In this document: positions 1 through 8,005 of the stretch, piece by piece | How positions within the stretch are numbered: the first letter of the stretch is position 1 | Layout of the letters: each line of letters starts with the position of its first letter | Source of the DNA: Geomonas agri | Lineage (GTDB): Bacteria > Desulfobacterota > Desulfuromonadia > Geobacterales > Geobacteraceae | DNA: 64,000 nucleotides | Direction: 5' to 3' | Assembly (NCBI RefSeq): GCF_020179605.1 | Contig: NZ_JAINZO010000002.1 | Coordinates: forward strand, 1,178,001-1,242,000 | Translations under genes and position numbers: made by a program | The notes under the pieces: generated by a model | Seen by the model: the letters and a program-made list of their open reading frames with translations, nothing else | The model's database searches: none | What the model was told of the DNA's origin: nothing

Positions 1-210
1 TGTTCTTATCACCCTCAGTAGTGGAAGTCCTTTCTTTTCTCGTATGGCATTTTTGCGCTTACTTAGAGTGCGGCACATGCTTCCCTGCCAGTATACATAT
101 AAGCCGTTACTGTGAGGCACGTTTGGTCTCTCTCTCCAGGTTCCGCTCCCGATGAATTTACCCTTACGTCAATCGTCATGACAGCGCCTTCAGCCTTCTT
201 GCGGGCACCT
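1..210. other. Gene-free stretch at left edge
   Basis: No convincing coding frame is visible on either strand before the aminotransferase gene. This part is visibly less GC-rich than the coding DNA around it. It probably holds the promoter of the downstream gene, but I could not pick a convincing -35/-10 pair. A GG/GC pair near 45-56 looks like a sigma-54 site but the spacing is wrong. Confidence 0.5.
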
Positions 211-331
211 TGGTACGGTCTTTGTAGTAGGGGATGACCGTACGGACTGAACGCAGTCCGTTCTCGTGATCCGACACCTTTACCGGGATCCTCACATGGA
301 CCCGGTAGTCACCAACTACTAGGCAAAGGAG
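211..331 (+). promoter_or_regulatory. Structured 5' leader of the aminotransferase gene, possible cis-regulatory RNA
   Basis: Consecutive inverted repeats are seen: 213-220 with 236-243 (8 bp, perfect), 242-248 with 255-261 (7 bp, perfect), 281-287 with 301-307 (7 bp, perfect) and 305-309 with 315-319 (5 bp). The last two share bases and cannot form together. The loop of the first hairpin carries TAGTAG at 225-230, complementary to CTACTA at 316-321, just before the Shine-Dalgarno AAAGGAG at 325-331. This layout (stems, a possible loop-to-ribosome-site pairing, a competing hairpin) is what a riboswitch or protein-binding leader looks like, but I match it to no named class. Function is inference. 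Confidence 0.45.
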
Positions 332-339
332 CTTCACCC

Positions 340-1650
340 ATGACCGCTGGTAACGAGCAACTGATGGAGTTACGCAACAAGCATGTCCCCGGAGGGGTCG
401 CACTTTTGAGCCCCGCCTTCATCGCCAAGGCCCAGGGGGCCATCATGACCGACGTCGATGGACGTGACCTGATCGATTTCGCCGGCGGTATCGGCGTCAA
501 CAACGTCGGCCACAGCCACCCGAAGGTCGTCAAGGCCATCCAGGAGCAGGCCGAGAAGTTCATCCACACCTGCTTCCACGTCGCTCCCTACCAGGGGTAC
601 ATCGAACTGGCGCAGCGCCTGAACGAGTTGGCTCCGGGCAACTCCCCGAAGCAGACCATGCTGGCCAACTCCGGTGCCGAGGCGGTCGAGAACGCCATCA
701 AGATCGCACGCTACGTCACCAAGCGTCCGGGCGTCATCTCCCTTGAGAACGGCTTCCACGGCCGCACCCTGATGACCATGACCCTGACCTCCAAGGTGAA
801 GCCCTACAAGTACGGCTTCGGTCCCTTCGCCCCGGAGAGCTACCGCATACCGTCCGCCTACTGCTACCGCTGCCCCTACGGCGGGAGCTACCCGAGCTGT
901 GGTTGCGCCTGCGCCCACAAGCTTGACGAGTTCTTCACCGGCTACGTTGCTGCCGAGCAGACCGCGGCTATCATCATCGAGCCGATCCAGGGCGAGGGCG
1001 GCTTCGTTACCCCACCGAAGGAATACTTCGAGATCGTGCAGAACATCTGCAAGAAGCACGGCATCCTGCTGATCATCGACGAGATCCAGAGCGGTATGGG
1101 GCGTACCGGCAAGCTGTTCGCCATTGACCACTGGGGCATCGAGCCGGACCTGATCACCACCGCCAAGAGCCTTGCCGGCGGCATGCCGCTCTCCGCGATT
1201 ACCGGCCGCGCCGAGATCATGAGCCAGCCGCACCCGGGCGGCCTGGGCGGCACCTACGGCGGCAACCCGCTTTCCTGCGCCGCGGCACTCGCGGTTCTGG
1301 ATATCTTCCTCAACGACGGCCTGCTGGACCAGTCCGTGAAACTCGGCGAGAAGCTGCAGCAGCGCTTCGACGATATGCAGAAGAAGTACGAGATCATCGG
1401 CGAAGTTCGCGGCAAGGGCCCCATGCTTGCTCTCGAACTCGTGCGCGACCGCAACACCAAGGCGCCCGCCGGCGACCTCGCCAAGAAGCTGGTCAAGCTC
1501 TGCTACGACAAGGGGCTTATCATCCTGTCCTGCGGCGCTCTCGGCAACGTCGTCCGCCTGCTGATGCCGCTGGTCATCACCGACGACCAGCTCGATCGCG
1601 GCATGGCCATCCTTGAGGAGTCCCTCGCCGAGGTGAACGCCGAGATCTAA
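340..1650 (+). CDS. gabT: 4-aminobutyrate aminotransferase-type class III transaminase
   Basis: A 436-residue PLP-dependent class III (ornithine/GABA-type) aminotransferase, probably moving the amino group of 4-aminobutyrate to 2-oxoglutarate to give succinic semialdehyde and glutamate in the cytoplasm. Visible family marks are the NSGAEAVENAIKIAR stretch, the PLP-stacking region ENGFHGRT, the IIDEIQSGMGRTG segment with the conserved Asp, and the PLP lysine in TTAKSLAGGMP. A cysteine-rich insert (CYRCPYGGSYPSCGCACAH, about residues 180-200) is typical of the GabT branch found in anaerobes. AAAGGAG eight bases before the ATG supports the start. A strong terminator follows, so the gene looks monocistronic. 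Other omega-amino acids (5-aminovalerate, beta-alanine) are possible substrates. Confidence 0.85.
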   Translation: MTAGNEQLMELRNKHVPGGVALLSPAFIAKAQGAIMTDVDGRDLIDFAGGIGVNNVGHSHPKVVKAIQEQAEKFIHTCFHVAPYQGYIELAQRLNELAPGNSPKQTMLANSGAEAVENAIKIARYVTKRPGVISLENGFHGRTLMTMTLTSKVKPYKYGFGPFAPESYRIPSAYCYRCPYGGSYPSCGCACAHKLDEFFTGYVAAEQTAAIIIEPIQGEGGFVTPPKEYFEIVQNICKKHGILLIIDEIQSGMGRTGKLFAIDHWGIEPDLITTAKSLAGGMPLSAITGRAEIMSQPHPGGLGGTYGGNPLSCAAALAVLDIFLNDGLLDQSVKLGEKLQQRFDDMQKKYEIIGEVRGKGPMLALELVRDRNTKAPAGDLAKKLVKLCYDKGLIILSCGALGNVVRLLMPLVITDDQLDRGMAILEESLAEVNAEI

Positions 1651-1678
1651 GGCTCAAGGCAAAGCAGTAAGAAAGATA

Positions 1679-1752
1679 CGGCAACGGCAGTGTCTGGCAT
1701 CTTTCGGGGTTGGGGAGGAAGAGATGCACAGCACTGCCGTTGTCGTTTTTTT
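1679..1752 (+). terminator. Rho-independent terminator after gabT
   Basis: A long stem pairs 1679-1692 with 1732-1745 (one mismatch in 14). Inside it a second stem (GCATCT with AGATGC) extends the hairpin, and seven T residues follow at 1746-1752. Confidence 0.8.
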
Positions 1753-1974
1753 AACCGAAAACAGTTGGCCATCCCCCTTCGCCAAGGCACCGGGGGATTT
1801 AGCTGTTGCGGAGGTCAGAGAAAGGCGGACAGATTCAAGAATTCCTCCCTCGCCCTCCGGGAGAGGGGCGGGGTGAGGGCGTCTCTCGTCATTGACCACG
1901 GCCACCTTGCCACTGACCCGCAGCCGATGGCATAGTAGAGTGCGCAGTCGGCAGATTTTGGGAGGAGAGCACAG
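1753..1974. other. Gene-free spacer with repeats before the Nudix gene
   Basis: Together with the terminator this makes a gap of more than 300 bases. It holds a GC-rich hairpin near 1766-1793 that resembles a short or decayed member of the repeat seen at 2487, 6176 and 7090, then one copy of the CTCCCTC/GGGAGAGG repeat. No gene is seen. Promoter elements for the Nudix gene were not identified with confidence. Confidence 0.5.
1844..1882. repeat. GC-rich palindromic repeat, family A copy
   Basis: The core is a near-palindrome, CCTCCCTCGCCCTCCGGGAG, followed by AGGGGCGGGGTGAGGGCG. The same pattern recurs at 19709, 19761, 23116, 23197, 25281, 28602, 28673, 35744 and 38253. It is a REP-like dispersed element. 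Confidence 0.8.
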
Positions 1975-2457
1975 ATGACAGAAAAGACCGATCCACGCCA
2001 TACCGTGGTGGTGGGGTGCCTGGTGCGCAACGCAGACAACGAGGTGCTGCTGATCCGTCACCGGCAGCGGGGGTGGGAGATTCCACAGGGGCGGGTCGAG
2101 GAGGGTGAGAATCTGGTCGACGCGGCGCGCAGGGAAGTAGCCGAAGAGGCCGGTGTCGAGGTGGAGATCGGTCCCCTAGCCGCCGTCTGGTCCATGGTCG
2201 CCCCCACTTCCGCCCTCATCTTCGCCTTCCTGGGCCGCTACCTTGGCGGCGAGTTGAACCCCACCGACGACAGCGAGGCCGCCCTCTGGGTTCCGGAGCC
2301 GGAGGCTCTGGAGATGGTAACCAGCTCCGTGATGCGAGAGCGTCTCGCCGTACTACTGAACCACGACGGCAGCGTCAGCTACCGCTCGTATTCCATCAAG
2401 CCCTACCAACAGCACCTCGAACGCGATCTCCTCGCCTGGCCCGCCCCTCGCGGATAA
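1975..2457 (+). CDS. Nudix hydrolase
   Basis: A 160-residue single-domain Nudix protein that hydrolyses a nucleoside diphosphate linked to another group. The full Nudix box is present at about residues 40-62: G(x5)E(x7)REVAEEAGV, giving the helix that binds the catalytic divalent metal. The length fits the MutT/ADP-ribose or dinucleotide-polyphosphate hydrolase size class, but the substrate cannot be read from the sequence. GGAGGAG lies seven bases before the ATG. The gene stands alone, with repeats on both sides and a convergent kinase gene downstream. Confidence 0.85.
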   Translation: MTEKTDPRHTVVVGCLVRNADNEVLLIRHRQRGWEIPQGRVEEGENLVDAARREVAEEAGVEVEIGPLAAVWSMVAPTSALIFAFLGRYLGGELNPTDDSEAALWVPEPEALEMVTSSVMRERLAVLLNHDGSVSYRSYSIKPYQQHLERDLLAWPAPRG

Positions 2458-2486
2458 CAATGCGCCACCCCGAGAGCCGGTAACAA

Positions 2487-2580
2487 CGAAGCGTAACACG
2501 TGAAGAAGCGTCCCCCCCTTTTGCGAAGGGGGGACCGGGGTGGATTTGCCTTTGCCTGCCGGCAGGGGGATTTGCCTTGG
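2487..2580. repeat. Dispersed intergenic repeat, family B copy
   Basis: Contains CACGTGAAGAAGCGT, then a hairpin CCCCCCTT-TTGCG-AAGGGGGG, then GGGGTGGATTTGCCTTT, followed by a second partial tail ending GGATTTGCCTTGG. The same order of blocks is seen at 6176-6243 and 7090-7156. Confidence 0.8.
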
Positions 2581-2598
2581 TAGCCAAGATGCCTTTCT

Positions 2599-5199
2599 TT
2601 ATGGACAAACTGCACCGGATGACCCAAGCAGGTTACCTATTTTCTCGATACATTCCCTGAAATCGATAGGCTTGGAAATGTAGTCGTCCATCCCGGCGGC
2701 GATGCAGCGGTCCTCATCCTGTTTCATGGCGTGCGCGGTCATGGCGAGAATAGGTAGCCGTCCCCCGCGCCGCAGTTCCTGTTCCCTTATGGCCCGCGTC
2801 GCCTCGAAGCCATCGAGTCGCGGCATCTGGACGTCCATGATGACCATGTCGAAACTTGACCGCTGACACTTCTCCACCGCCTGCTCGCCGTCTTCCGCGA
2901 AATCTATGAGGTAGCCCAGCCTCCCCAGCATGGTCCCCAGGACCTGGCGGATAGTGGGATCGTCCTCGGCGACCAGCAGGCGCCTGCTGACTCCCGTTGC
3001 CGTAGTCGCAGCCTCTGCCGGTTGAGAGGGGGGGCGCGGCGAGGGAGGGTCCATCTCGGCTTCACCTTCGATGACGTCCAGCCGAACCGAGAAGGAGAAG
3101 CAACTTCCCGCACCAGCTTCGTCTTCCACGACGATGCTTCCCCCCATCCGCTCGACGATCTCCTTGCTGATCGCCAGCCCAAGCCCAGTGCCCCCGTGGC
3201 TACGGGTGTTTGAGTCGTCAACTTGGCTGAAGGAATTGAAGAGCAGGTGCCTCTTGTCTAGTGGAATGCCGATGCCGGTGTCGCGCACAGCGAAGTGGAA
3301 CACCATCTCCCCGCCGTGGCGCCCTTCTCCAGCACGCACGGCTATGGCGACTCCGCCGTGTTCAGTGAATTTCACCGCGTTTCCCAGCAGGTTGGTGAGC
3401 ACTTGGCGCAGTCTGATCTGATCCCCCTGCACGTGGTCGGGGAGACCGTCTTCCACCTGTAGATCAAGCTCCAACCCCTTACGCTTCACCTCGGGCATTA
3501 CGATGTCGATCGCCTGGCCCAGGCAGGCACGAAGGGAGAACGGCCGGATGTCGAGGGAGAACTTCCCGACTTCTACCTTGGCCAGATCCAAGATGTCGTT
3601 CAGGATGCGCAGCAGCGACCGCGCCGACCGCTGGGCGGTCTGGATGTAATCGGCTCTTTCGATGGCGTCCGGTGTAAGCAGGGCGAGGTCGAGCATGCCC
3701 AACACTCCGGTCATCGGGGTACGCAGCTCGTGGCTCATGTTGGCCACGAACCTGCTCTTGGTGCTGCTCGCCGCCTCGGCGTCATGCTTGGCCTGGCGCA
3801 GCGACTCCTCCATCCGGTTGCGCTCCATGGCGATGGCAACCTGGTCGGCTACCGCCTTCATGAGGGAGAGGTCGTCATCGCTGAAGCTGGTTCTGCTGCG
3901 GGTGCCGAATGAGAGGGTACCGAGCACCCGCCCCTGGGCCAGCAGCGGGTGGCAGGCGTAGGCCTGTATCCCCATTGATCGCACCAGGTCGGCGCGTACG
4001 TCCTGCGACATGGGGATGTTCTCGGCGACGATCCTGCAGGCGTCGCGGGCCGCGCAGCCGCAGATCGCCACCCCCAGGTTCAGCCGCTCGATGGAGGCAG
4101 CCTGTTCCTCGGCGATGCCGGCGCAGGCGTTCAGTTTCAGACCTCCCTCAACTTCATCGACGAGGTAATTGAAGAAAACGTCGCAGTCGAGAAAGTCCAT
4201 CACCTGTCGGCACAGGGCGTTGGCAAGTTGCCTTGGGGACTTGCTCTGCAGCAGTCGGCTCGCCGTATCGGCCAGCAGGTCGAGCCGCTCGTTGCTGCGC
4301 TTTAACGCGGCTTCGCGTTCCACCTTCTCGTGCAGTTCGCTGGTACGCTGCTCCAGGGTGCGCTGCAACTGCGCCTCGCTCCGCTTGAGTGCCTGTTCGC
4401 TCTGTTCCAGGCTGCGGAAGAGAACCGCGGCGGGCTCTTTCAGTCCCATCGAAACGATGGCCCGGTAGATCAGGAAGGAGGAGAGGAAGAGAAAGAAGTG
4501 CCCGATCTTGTTGGCTTGGCCGTAGACGCTCATGTATTGCGTGAACGCGACATCGGCGCCAGCTGCGCTGAACGTGGAGGCGAGGAGAATATCAAGTACG
4601 CGACGGTCGAAACGTTCCCTGTTGGCCCACAGCAACATCGCCGAGGCAAGCAGGATGGCTATGATGATGTACTCGCTGTAGATCTTGAACGGCGTCAGTC
4701 CCTTTCCTTCCACATAGCATTGAGGAAATTGTCCCGAGAAGATGGCCAGGATGAGCAGCACAGCTGTGCCGCCGAAAAAGGCCAGGGCTGTGGCGAGATT
4801 GAGCTTTCGTTTGATGAAAAATGGTGCCGTCAGGAAGGAGAGGCTGACCACGTAGCGGGATGAGATCCAGAGTTGGGTGGGGAGGTTGGCGTCGTATCCG
4901 ACGAAGATGCCGATCCCCTTGTAGGAGAAGGTGTGCAGCAGTTCCAGGACGCCTGAGACTGCGAAAGACATGGCCAGGAAAAGAAAATAGTGGTTGTCCA
5001 GGAATTTACGGGAGTTCCAGGCCAACAGGAAGACGCCCAGCGTAACCAGTACGCAGAAGACCTCAACCATGGTGTGGAACAACAAGTACGAGTAGCTGCT
5101 GCAGACGTAGAGGATCAGTATGGCGAGCAAGAACAGGACGAGGGAGAGGATCCTTGTTTCCGTTCGTTGTGCTTCGTTGTGGGCGGTCGCCTCGCTCAC
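2599..5199 (-). CDS. Membrane-bound hybrid sensor histidine kinase with MASE3-like sensor, GAF, HisKA, HATPase and receiver
   Basis: An 866-residue hybrid kinase. The order is: seven or eight hydrophobic segments over about residues 15-250 resembling the MASE3 sensor domain; a coiled coil to about 305; a GAF domain to about 455; HisKA with H-box FVANMSHELRTP (His about 490); an ATPase with the N, DTGIGI and GGTGLGL boxes; and a C-terminal receiver with phospho-acceptor Asp in MVIMDVQMP (about 789) and Lys in ISKP. The frame is open to a GTG at 5214, but AAGGAGGG lies inside that extension, five bases before a second GTG at 5199, so 5199 is preferred. Signal and output partner are unknown; no output regulator is adjacent. 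Confidence 0.9.
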   Translation of the reverse strand: MSEATAHNEAQRTETRILSLVLFLLAILILYVCSSYSYLLFHTMVEVFCVLVTLGVFLLAWNSRKFLDNHYFLFLAMSFAVSGVLELLHTFSYKGIGIFVGYDANLPTQLWISSRYVVSLSFLTAPFFIKRKLNLATALAFFGGTAVLLILAIFSGQFPQCYVEGKGLTPFKIYSEYIIIAILLASAMLLWANRERFDRRVLDILLASTFSAAGADVAFTQYMSVYGQANKIGHFFLFLSSFLIYRAIVSMGLKEPAAVLFRSLEQSEQALKRSEAQLQRTLEQRTSELHEKVEREAALKRSNERLDLLADTASRLLQSKSPRQLANALCRQVMDFLDCDVFFNYLVDEVEGGLKLNACAGIAEEQAASIERLNLGVAICGCAARDACRIVAENIPMSQDVRADLVRSMGIQAYACHPLLAQGRVLGTLSFGTRSRTSFSDDDLSLMKAVADQVAIAMERNRMEESLRQAKHDAEAASSTKSRFVANMSHELRTPMTGVLGMLDLALLTPDAIERADYIQTAQRSARSLLRILNDILDLAKVEVGKFSLDIRPFSLRACLGQAIDIVMPEVKRKGLELDLQVEDGLPDHVQGDQIRLRQVLTNLLGNAVKFTEHGGVAIAVRAGEGRHGGEMVFHFAVRDTGIGIPLDKRHLLFNSFSQVDDSNTRSHGGTGLGLAISKEIVERMGGSIVVEDEAGAGSCFSFSVRLDVIEGEAEMDPPSPRPPSQPAEAATTATGVSRRLLVAEDDPTIRQVLGTMLGRLGYLIDFAEDGEQAVEKCQRSSFDMVIMDVQMPRLDGFEATRAIREQELRRGGRLPILAMTAHAMKQDEDRCIAAGMDDYISKPIDFRECIEKIGNLLGSSGAVCP

Positions 5200-5381
5200 G
5201 GATCCCTCCTTCACACTGCTTTTATAAACGGAAGCTCAATAATTTGCGTTGGGAATTTATCATCTTGTCAGGCCTGCAGTCAAAGGGTTTTTGGGAGTTA
5301 TCGTATTGCCATGGTAGGTTTTCCCTAGTTAGTCGGGCGGCCACACCGCGTCCTCGCACCTGCACACAGGGGGAACGTCGA

Positions 5382-5410
5382 TTGACTCATAGGTTAATAA
5401 GTATTATATT
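5382..5410 (+). promoter_or_regulatory. Sigma-70-type promoter of the OmpA-domain gene
   Basis: TTGACT at 5382-5387 and TATATT at 5405-5410 are separated by 17 bases. Transcription would start near 5417, giving a leader of about 65 bases. Confidence 0.65.
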
Positions 5411-5442
5411 TTGTGTCTGCCATCCGAGGAGGAAGATAGTAT

Positions 5443-5458
5443 CCTGTCCCGGGACAGG
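5443..5458. promoter_or_regulatory. Perfect 16-bp palindrome in the leader of the OmpA-domain gene
   Basis: CCTGTCCCGGGACAGG is perfectly self-complementary. It lies just downstream of the predicted transcription start and 23 bases before the ATG. It could be an operator for a dimeric repressor or a small hairpin in the mRNA; no protein can be assigned. Confidence 0.5.
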
Positions 5459-5481
5459 CTAAAAAATGAGAGGAGGGAACA

Positions 5482-5991
5482 ATGTTGCGAAAAATTGCTG
5501 TTGCTGTTGTACTGACTCTGTCGGTTTCAGGTGTTTCCTATGCCGGGCTCGATGCTGTCAAAGGGCTGGGTAAAGACTTGGGCAAGGAAGCTGCGTCCAC
5601 CGCCAAGCAGGGCGCTCTCAGCGCTGTGACCAAGAAGCTGAAGAAGGTCCAGAACGAGAAAGGGCCGATCAAGTTTAAGACCGGCAAGGCTGAGGTTGAT
5701 CCTGCTTGCGACAAGACCATGACTGCCATCGCAGCGATCATGGCCGATTACCCCGGCTTCCATGTCCAAGTTGACGGCCACACCGACAACGTCGGCAAGC
5801 CCGACGCCAACATGAAACTCTCCCAGGACCGCGCCGATGCCGTGGTGAAGTACCTGGTCGACAAGAAAGGCGTAGCGGCAAACCGTCTCTCCGCCAAAGG
5901 CTTCGGCGACACCCAACCCATCGCCGACAACAAGACTAAGGCCGGCCAAGCCAAGAACCGCCGTGTCGATTTCACCGTCACCAAGATGTAG
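5482..5991 (+). CDS. OmpA-domain protein with signal peptide
   Basis: 169 residues. A signal peptide (MLRKIAVAVVLTLSVSGVSYA) ends in an AYA-type cleavage site without a lipobox cysteine. A short lysine-rich linker precedes a C-terminal OmpA-like peptidoglycan-binding domain (about residues 60-168) with VDGHTDNVG, LSQDRADAVVKYL, RLSAKGFG and the closing NRRVDF. There is no beta-barrel, so it is a periplasmic protein tethering to peptidoglycan rather than a porin. GAGGAGGG before the ATG sets the start. It has its own promoter and a hairpin after the stop. Confidence 0.85.
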   Translation: MLRKIAVAVVLTLSVSGVSYAGLDAVKGLGKDLGKEAASTAKQGALSAVTKKLKKVQNEKGPIKFKTGKAEVDPACDKTMTAIAAIMADYPGFHVQVDGHTDNVGKPDANMKLSQDRADAVVKYLVDKKGVAANRLSAKGFGDTQPIADNKTKAGQAKNRRVDFTVTKM

Positions 5992-5999
5992 CCGACAAA

Positions 6000-6026
6000 A
6001 TGGGGGAGCCCTTAGCGCTCCCCCAT
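6000..6026 (+). terminator. Hairpin after the OmpA-domain gene
   Basis: ATGGGGGAGC pairs with GCTCCCCCAT around a seven-base loop, nine bases after the stop codon. There is no T-run, so it may act as an mRNA 3' stabiliser or a weak terminator. Confidence 0.6.
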
Positions 6027-6351
6027 TCCTCGCATCCCCCCCCGTCCGCCGTCTCCAGTCCCCTCAAACTTCGCCGCCCCAGCGCAGACCACCCCAGGAA
6101 TCTTCTACCGGCTGAAAAGTGCTCCCCGTCTGCGAACGTCATCGAAGAATCTGGTGGGGCCAGCGATATGTTGCCTCGAAGCACTGCACGTGAACAAGGG
6201 TTCCCCCCTTTGCAAAAGGGGGGACAGGGTGGATTTGCCTTTCTTTTCGCCCCTCTCTCACACATAAGTTGATTGATGCTAACCGGAATGTTAAGCTGCA
6301 GCACCTAACGCCGCCACAGCTTCGTTGCCCGTCCCCTTTTTGGAGAGAGCC
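6027..6351. other. Gene-free spacer carrying a family B repeat
   Basis: No coding frame with a ribosome-binding site is visible. The stretch holds the repeat at 6176-6243 and presumably the promoter of the downstream receiver gene, which I could not place. Confidence 0.5.
6176..6243. repeat. Dispersed intergenic repeat, family B copy
   Basis: Starts CGAAGCACTGCACGTGAACA, continues with a CCCCCCTTT/AAAGGGGGG hairpin, and ends GGTGGATTTGCCTTT. It is the clearest copy together with 7090-7156. Confidence 0.85.
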
Positions 6352-7002
6352 ATGGAAAAGATCCTCGCCGTAGAAGACAGCAAGGTCGCGCAGGCCCAAT
6401 TGCTGGACATCCTCAGCGATGAGTATGAGGTCACGCTGCATGAAGACGGGGCCTCGGCCAAGTCCGTCGCACTGGAGATCGGCCCGGATCTGATCCTGCT
6501 CGACATCAACCTCCCCGGGATGAATGGTTATGACATCTGCCGCCAGCTGAAAGCGGACGCTGCAACACGCGAGATCCCTGTAATCTTCCTGACCAGTTGC
6601 GATACCAGCGGTGAAAAAGTGAAGGGGTTCGAGGCGGGAGCGGACGACTACATCGTGAAGCCCTTTTACCCGGAGGAGTTGGTAGCCCGCGTCTCGCTCC
6701 ATCTGGCGTCGCGCAGAGAAAAGCAGATGGCGGTCGAGTTCGAACGCTTGAACCTGTTGCGGGAAATGGCCGTCGCCATCAGCCACGAGTTCAACAACCC
6801 CCTGACCGCCATACTCTGGCATCTGCACCTGGCAAACAAGGAACTAGGCGAGGGGAATGAGAAAGTTCGCACCCATCTCTCCGATCTCAAAGGTGAACTG
6901 GACAGGGTCTGCCGCATCGTAGCCCGCCTCGCCGAAGCCTCCCGCGACGCCAAGACCGAATACGTCATGGGCGAAGCCATGATTGACGTCAACAGCATCT
7001 GA
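6352..7002 (+). CDS. Response regulator with a C-terminal orphan HisKA domain
   Basis: 216 residues. An N-terminal receiver (about 1-120) has the acidic pair VEDS, phospho-acceptor Asp in LILLDINLPG, Thr/Ser in FLTSC and Lys in IVKPF. It is followed by a helical segment with a histidine-kinase H-box, MAVAISHEFNNPLTAI, and a second helix. The protein then stops, with no ATPase domain in any frame before the next gene. It may dimerise or relay phosphate between the receiver and the histidine, or it may be a remnant of a kinase. The frame is open from a TTG at 6325, but GGAGAG precedes the ATG at 6352, so that start is used. Confidence 0.8.
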   Translation: MEKILAVEDSKVAQAQLLDILSDEYEVTLHEDGASAKSVALEIGPDLILLDINLPGMNGYDICRQLKADAATREIPVIFLTSCDTSGEKVKGFEAGADDYIVKPFYPEELVARVSLHLASRREKQMAVEFERLNLLREMAVAISHEFNNPLTAILWHLHLANKELGEGNEKVRTHLSDLKGELDRVCRIVARLAEASRDAKTEYVMGEAMIDVNSI

Positions 7003-7089
7003 GCTGCCTTCCGAAGAGCGCGTCAAGAAGCCTCCCCTGTTTACTAACGCCCATCGGGGCGTTGCGGGAAGCGTCGAGGCCCGCGCCAC

Positions 7090-7156
7090 CGAAGCACTGC
7101 CCGTGAACAAGCGTTCCCCTCTTTGCGAAAGGGGGGGCAGGGGGGGATTTGCCTTT
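7090..7156. repeat. Dispersed intergenic repeat, family B copy
   Basis: CGAAGCACTGCCCGTGAACA, then CCCCTCTTTGCGAAAGGGGG and GGGGATTTGCCTTTA. It matches the 6176 copy over nearly its whole length. The rest of the 283-base gap (7003-7285) shows no gene. Confidence 0.85.
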
Positions 7157-7285
7157 AGTTGCCGCCCCCCCACACAATACCCCTTCTTTTTAAGCGCCAT
7201 CTGTGCCTGTTACCCATCACTCCATAGTAGTAGGCTGTAGATCTGACGCAAAGTTGCCCGTAGCACCAAGCACCAAGGTGGAAGT

Positions 7286-8005
7286 ATGAAACACAGAAAG
7301 CCGGAAATGATCAGAGGAGCCAGGGCTAACGTTCCCGTGGCCGCCAGCGCCATGGCCTATGGCAGCGTGCTCGGCGTGCTCGCCGCGCAAAAGGGGCTGA
7401 GCTGGCTCGACATGATGTACATGAACACCGCAGTTTTCGCCGGTGCTGCCCAGTTCGTCATGGTCGACATGTGGTCGAACCATATGCCCATATTCGAGAT
7501 GACGCTTGCCGTTCTGGTGATCAACCTGCGCTACCTGCTGATCGGCGCCTCCCTGGGCCCGCTCTTCTCCGGACGCGGGCTGCTGCACAAGATAGGGATG
7601 ATGCACCTGGTAGCCGACGAGAACTGGGCCGTCACCATGTCCGAGCAGAGAAACGGCACTGCCACTACCTGGTTCCTCTTCGGCGGCGGTATTTTCCTGT
7701 ACCTCGCCTGGAGCAGCGGCACCCTCATTGGTCTCTTGGGCGGCGGCTTCATAACGAGGCCCGAAGACTATGCCCTCGATTTCGCGTTCACTGCCGTGTT
7801 CACCGCGTTGGCTGTCGGATTGTGGCGTGGCAAGAGCGACGTGCTCCCCTGGATTGTCGCCGGGGTCGCCGCCTTGTTGGCCCACAAATTCCTGCCGGGT
7901 AAGTGGTATATCGTGGCGGGAGGGCTGGCCGGCGCAATCAGCGCCATGTTGGGGCCGTGCGAGATCGAAGAGGTGGAGGAGGCGGAAGATGTTCCCAGCT
8001 ATTAA
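7286..8005 (+). CDS. azlC: AzlC family branched-chain amino acid exporter, large subunit
   Basis: 239 residues with several hydrophobic segments. AzlC-family marks near the N terminus are PVAASAMAYGSVLGVLA, the NTAVFAGAAQFVMVDMW segment and the NLRYLLIGASL segment. With AzlD it forms an inner-membrane exporter of branched-chain amino acids or their analogues (the AzlCD/YgaZH type). The C terminus is an unusual acidic tail (EIEEVEEAEDVP). The last 17 bases overlap azlD, which implies coupled translation. GGTGGA lies before the ATG. Substrate in this organism is inferred from the family only. Confidence 0.85.
   Translation: MKHRKPEMIRGARANVPVAASAMAYGSVLGVLAAQKGLSWLDMMYMNTAVFAGAAQFVMVDMWSNHMPIFEMTLAVLVINLRYLLIGASLGPLFSGRGLLHKIGMMHLVADENWAVTMSEQRNGTATTWFLFGGGIFLYLAWSSGTLIGLLGGGFITRPEDYALDFAFTAVFTALAVGLWRGKSDVLPWIVAGVAALLAHKFLPGKWYIVAGGLAGAISAMLGPCEIEEVEEAEDVPSY

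Noticed and set aside
370-1233. 287-codon minus-strand frame opposite gabT
   Set aside because: Antisense shadow of a clear aminotransferase.
7240-7285. GACGCAAAG block before azlC, as in cyclic di-GMP (GEMM) riboswitches
   Set aside because: The other conserved GEMM blocks and the stems are absent.
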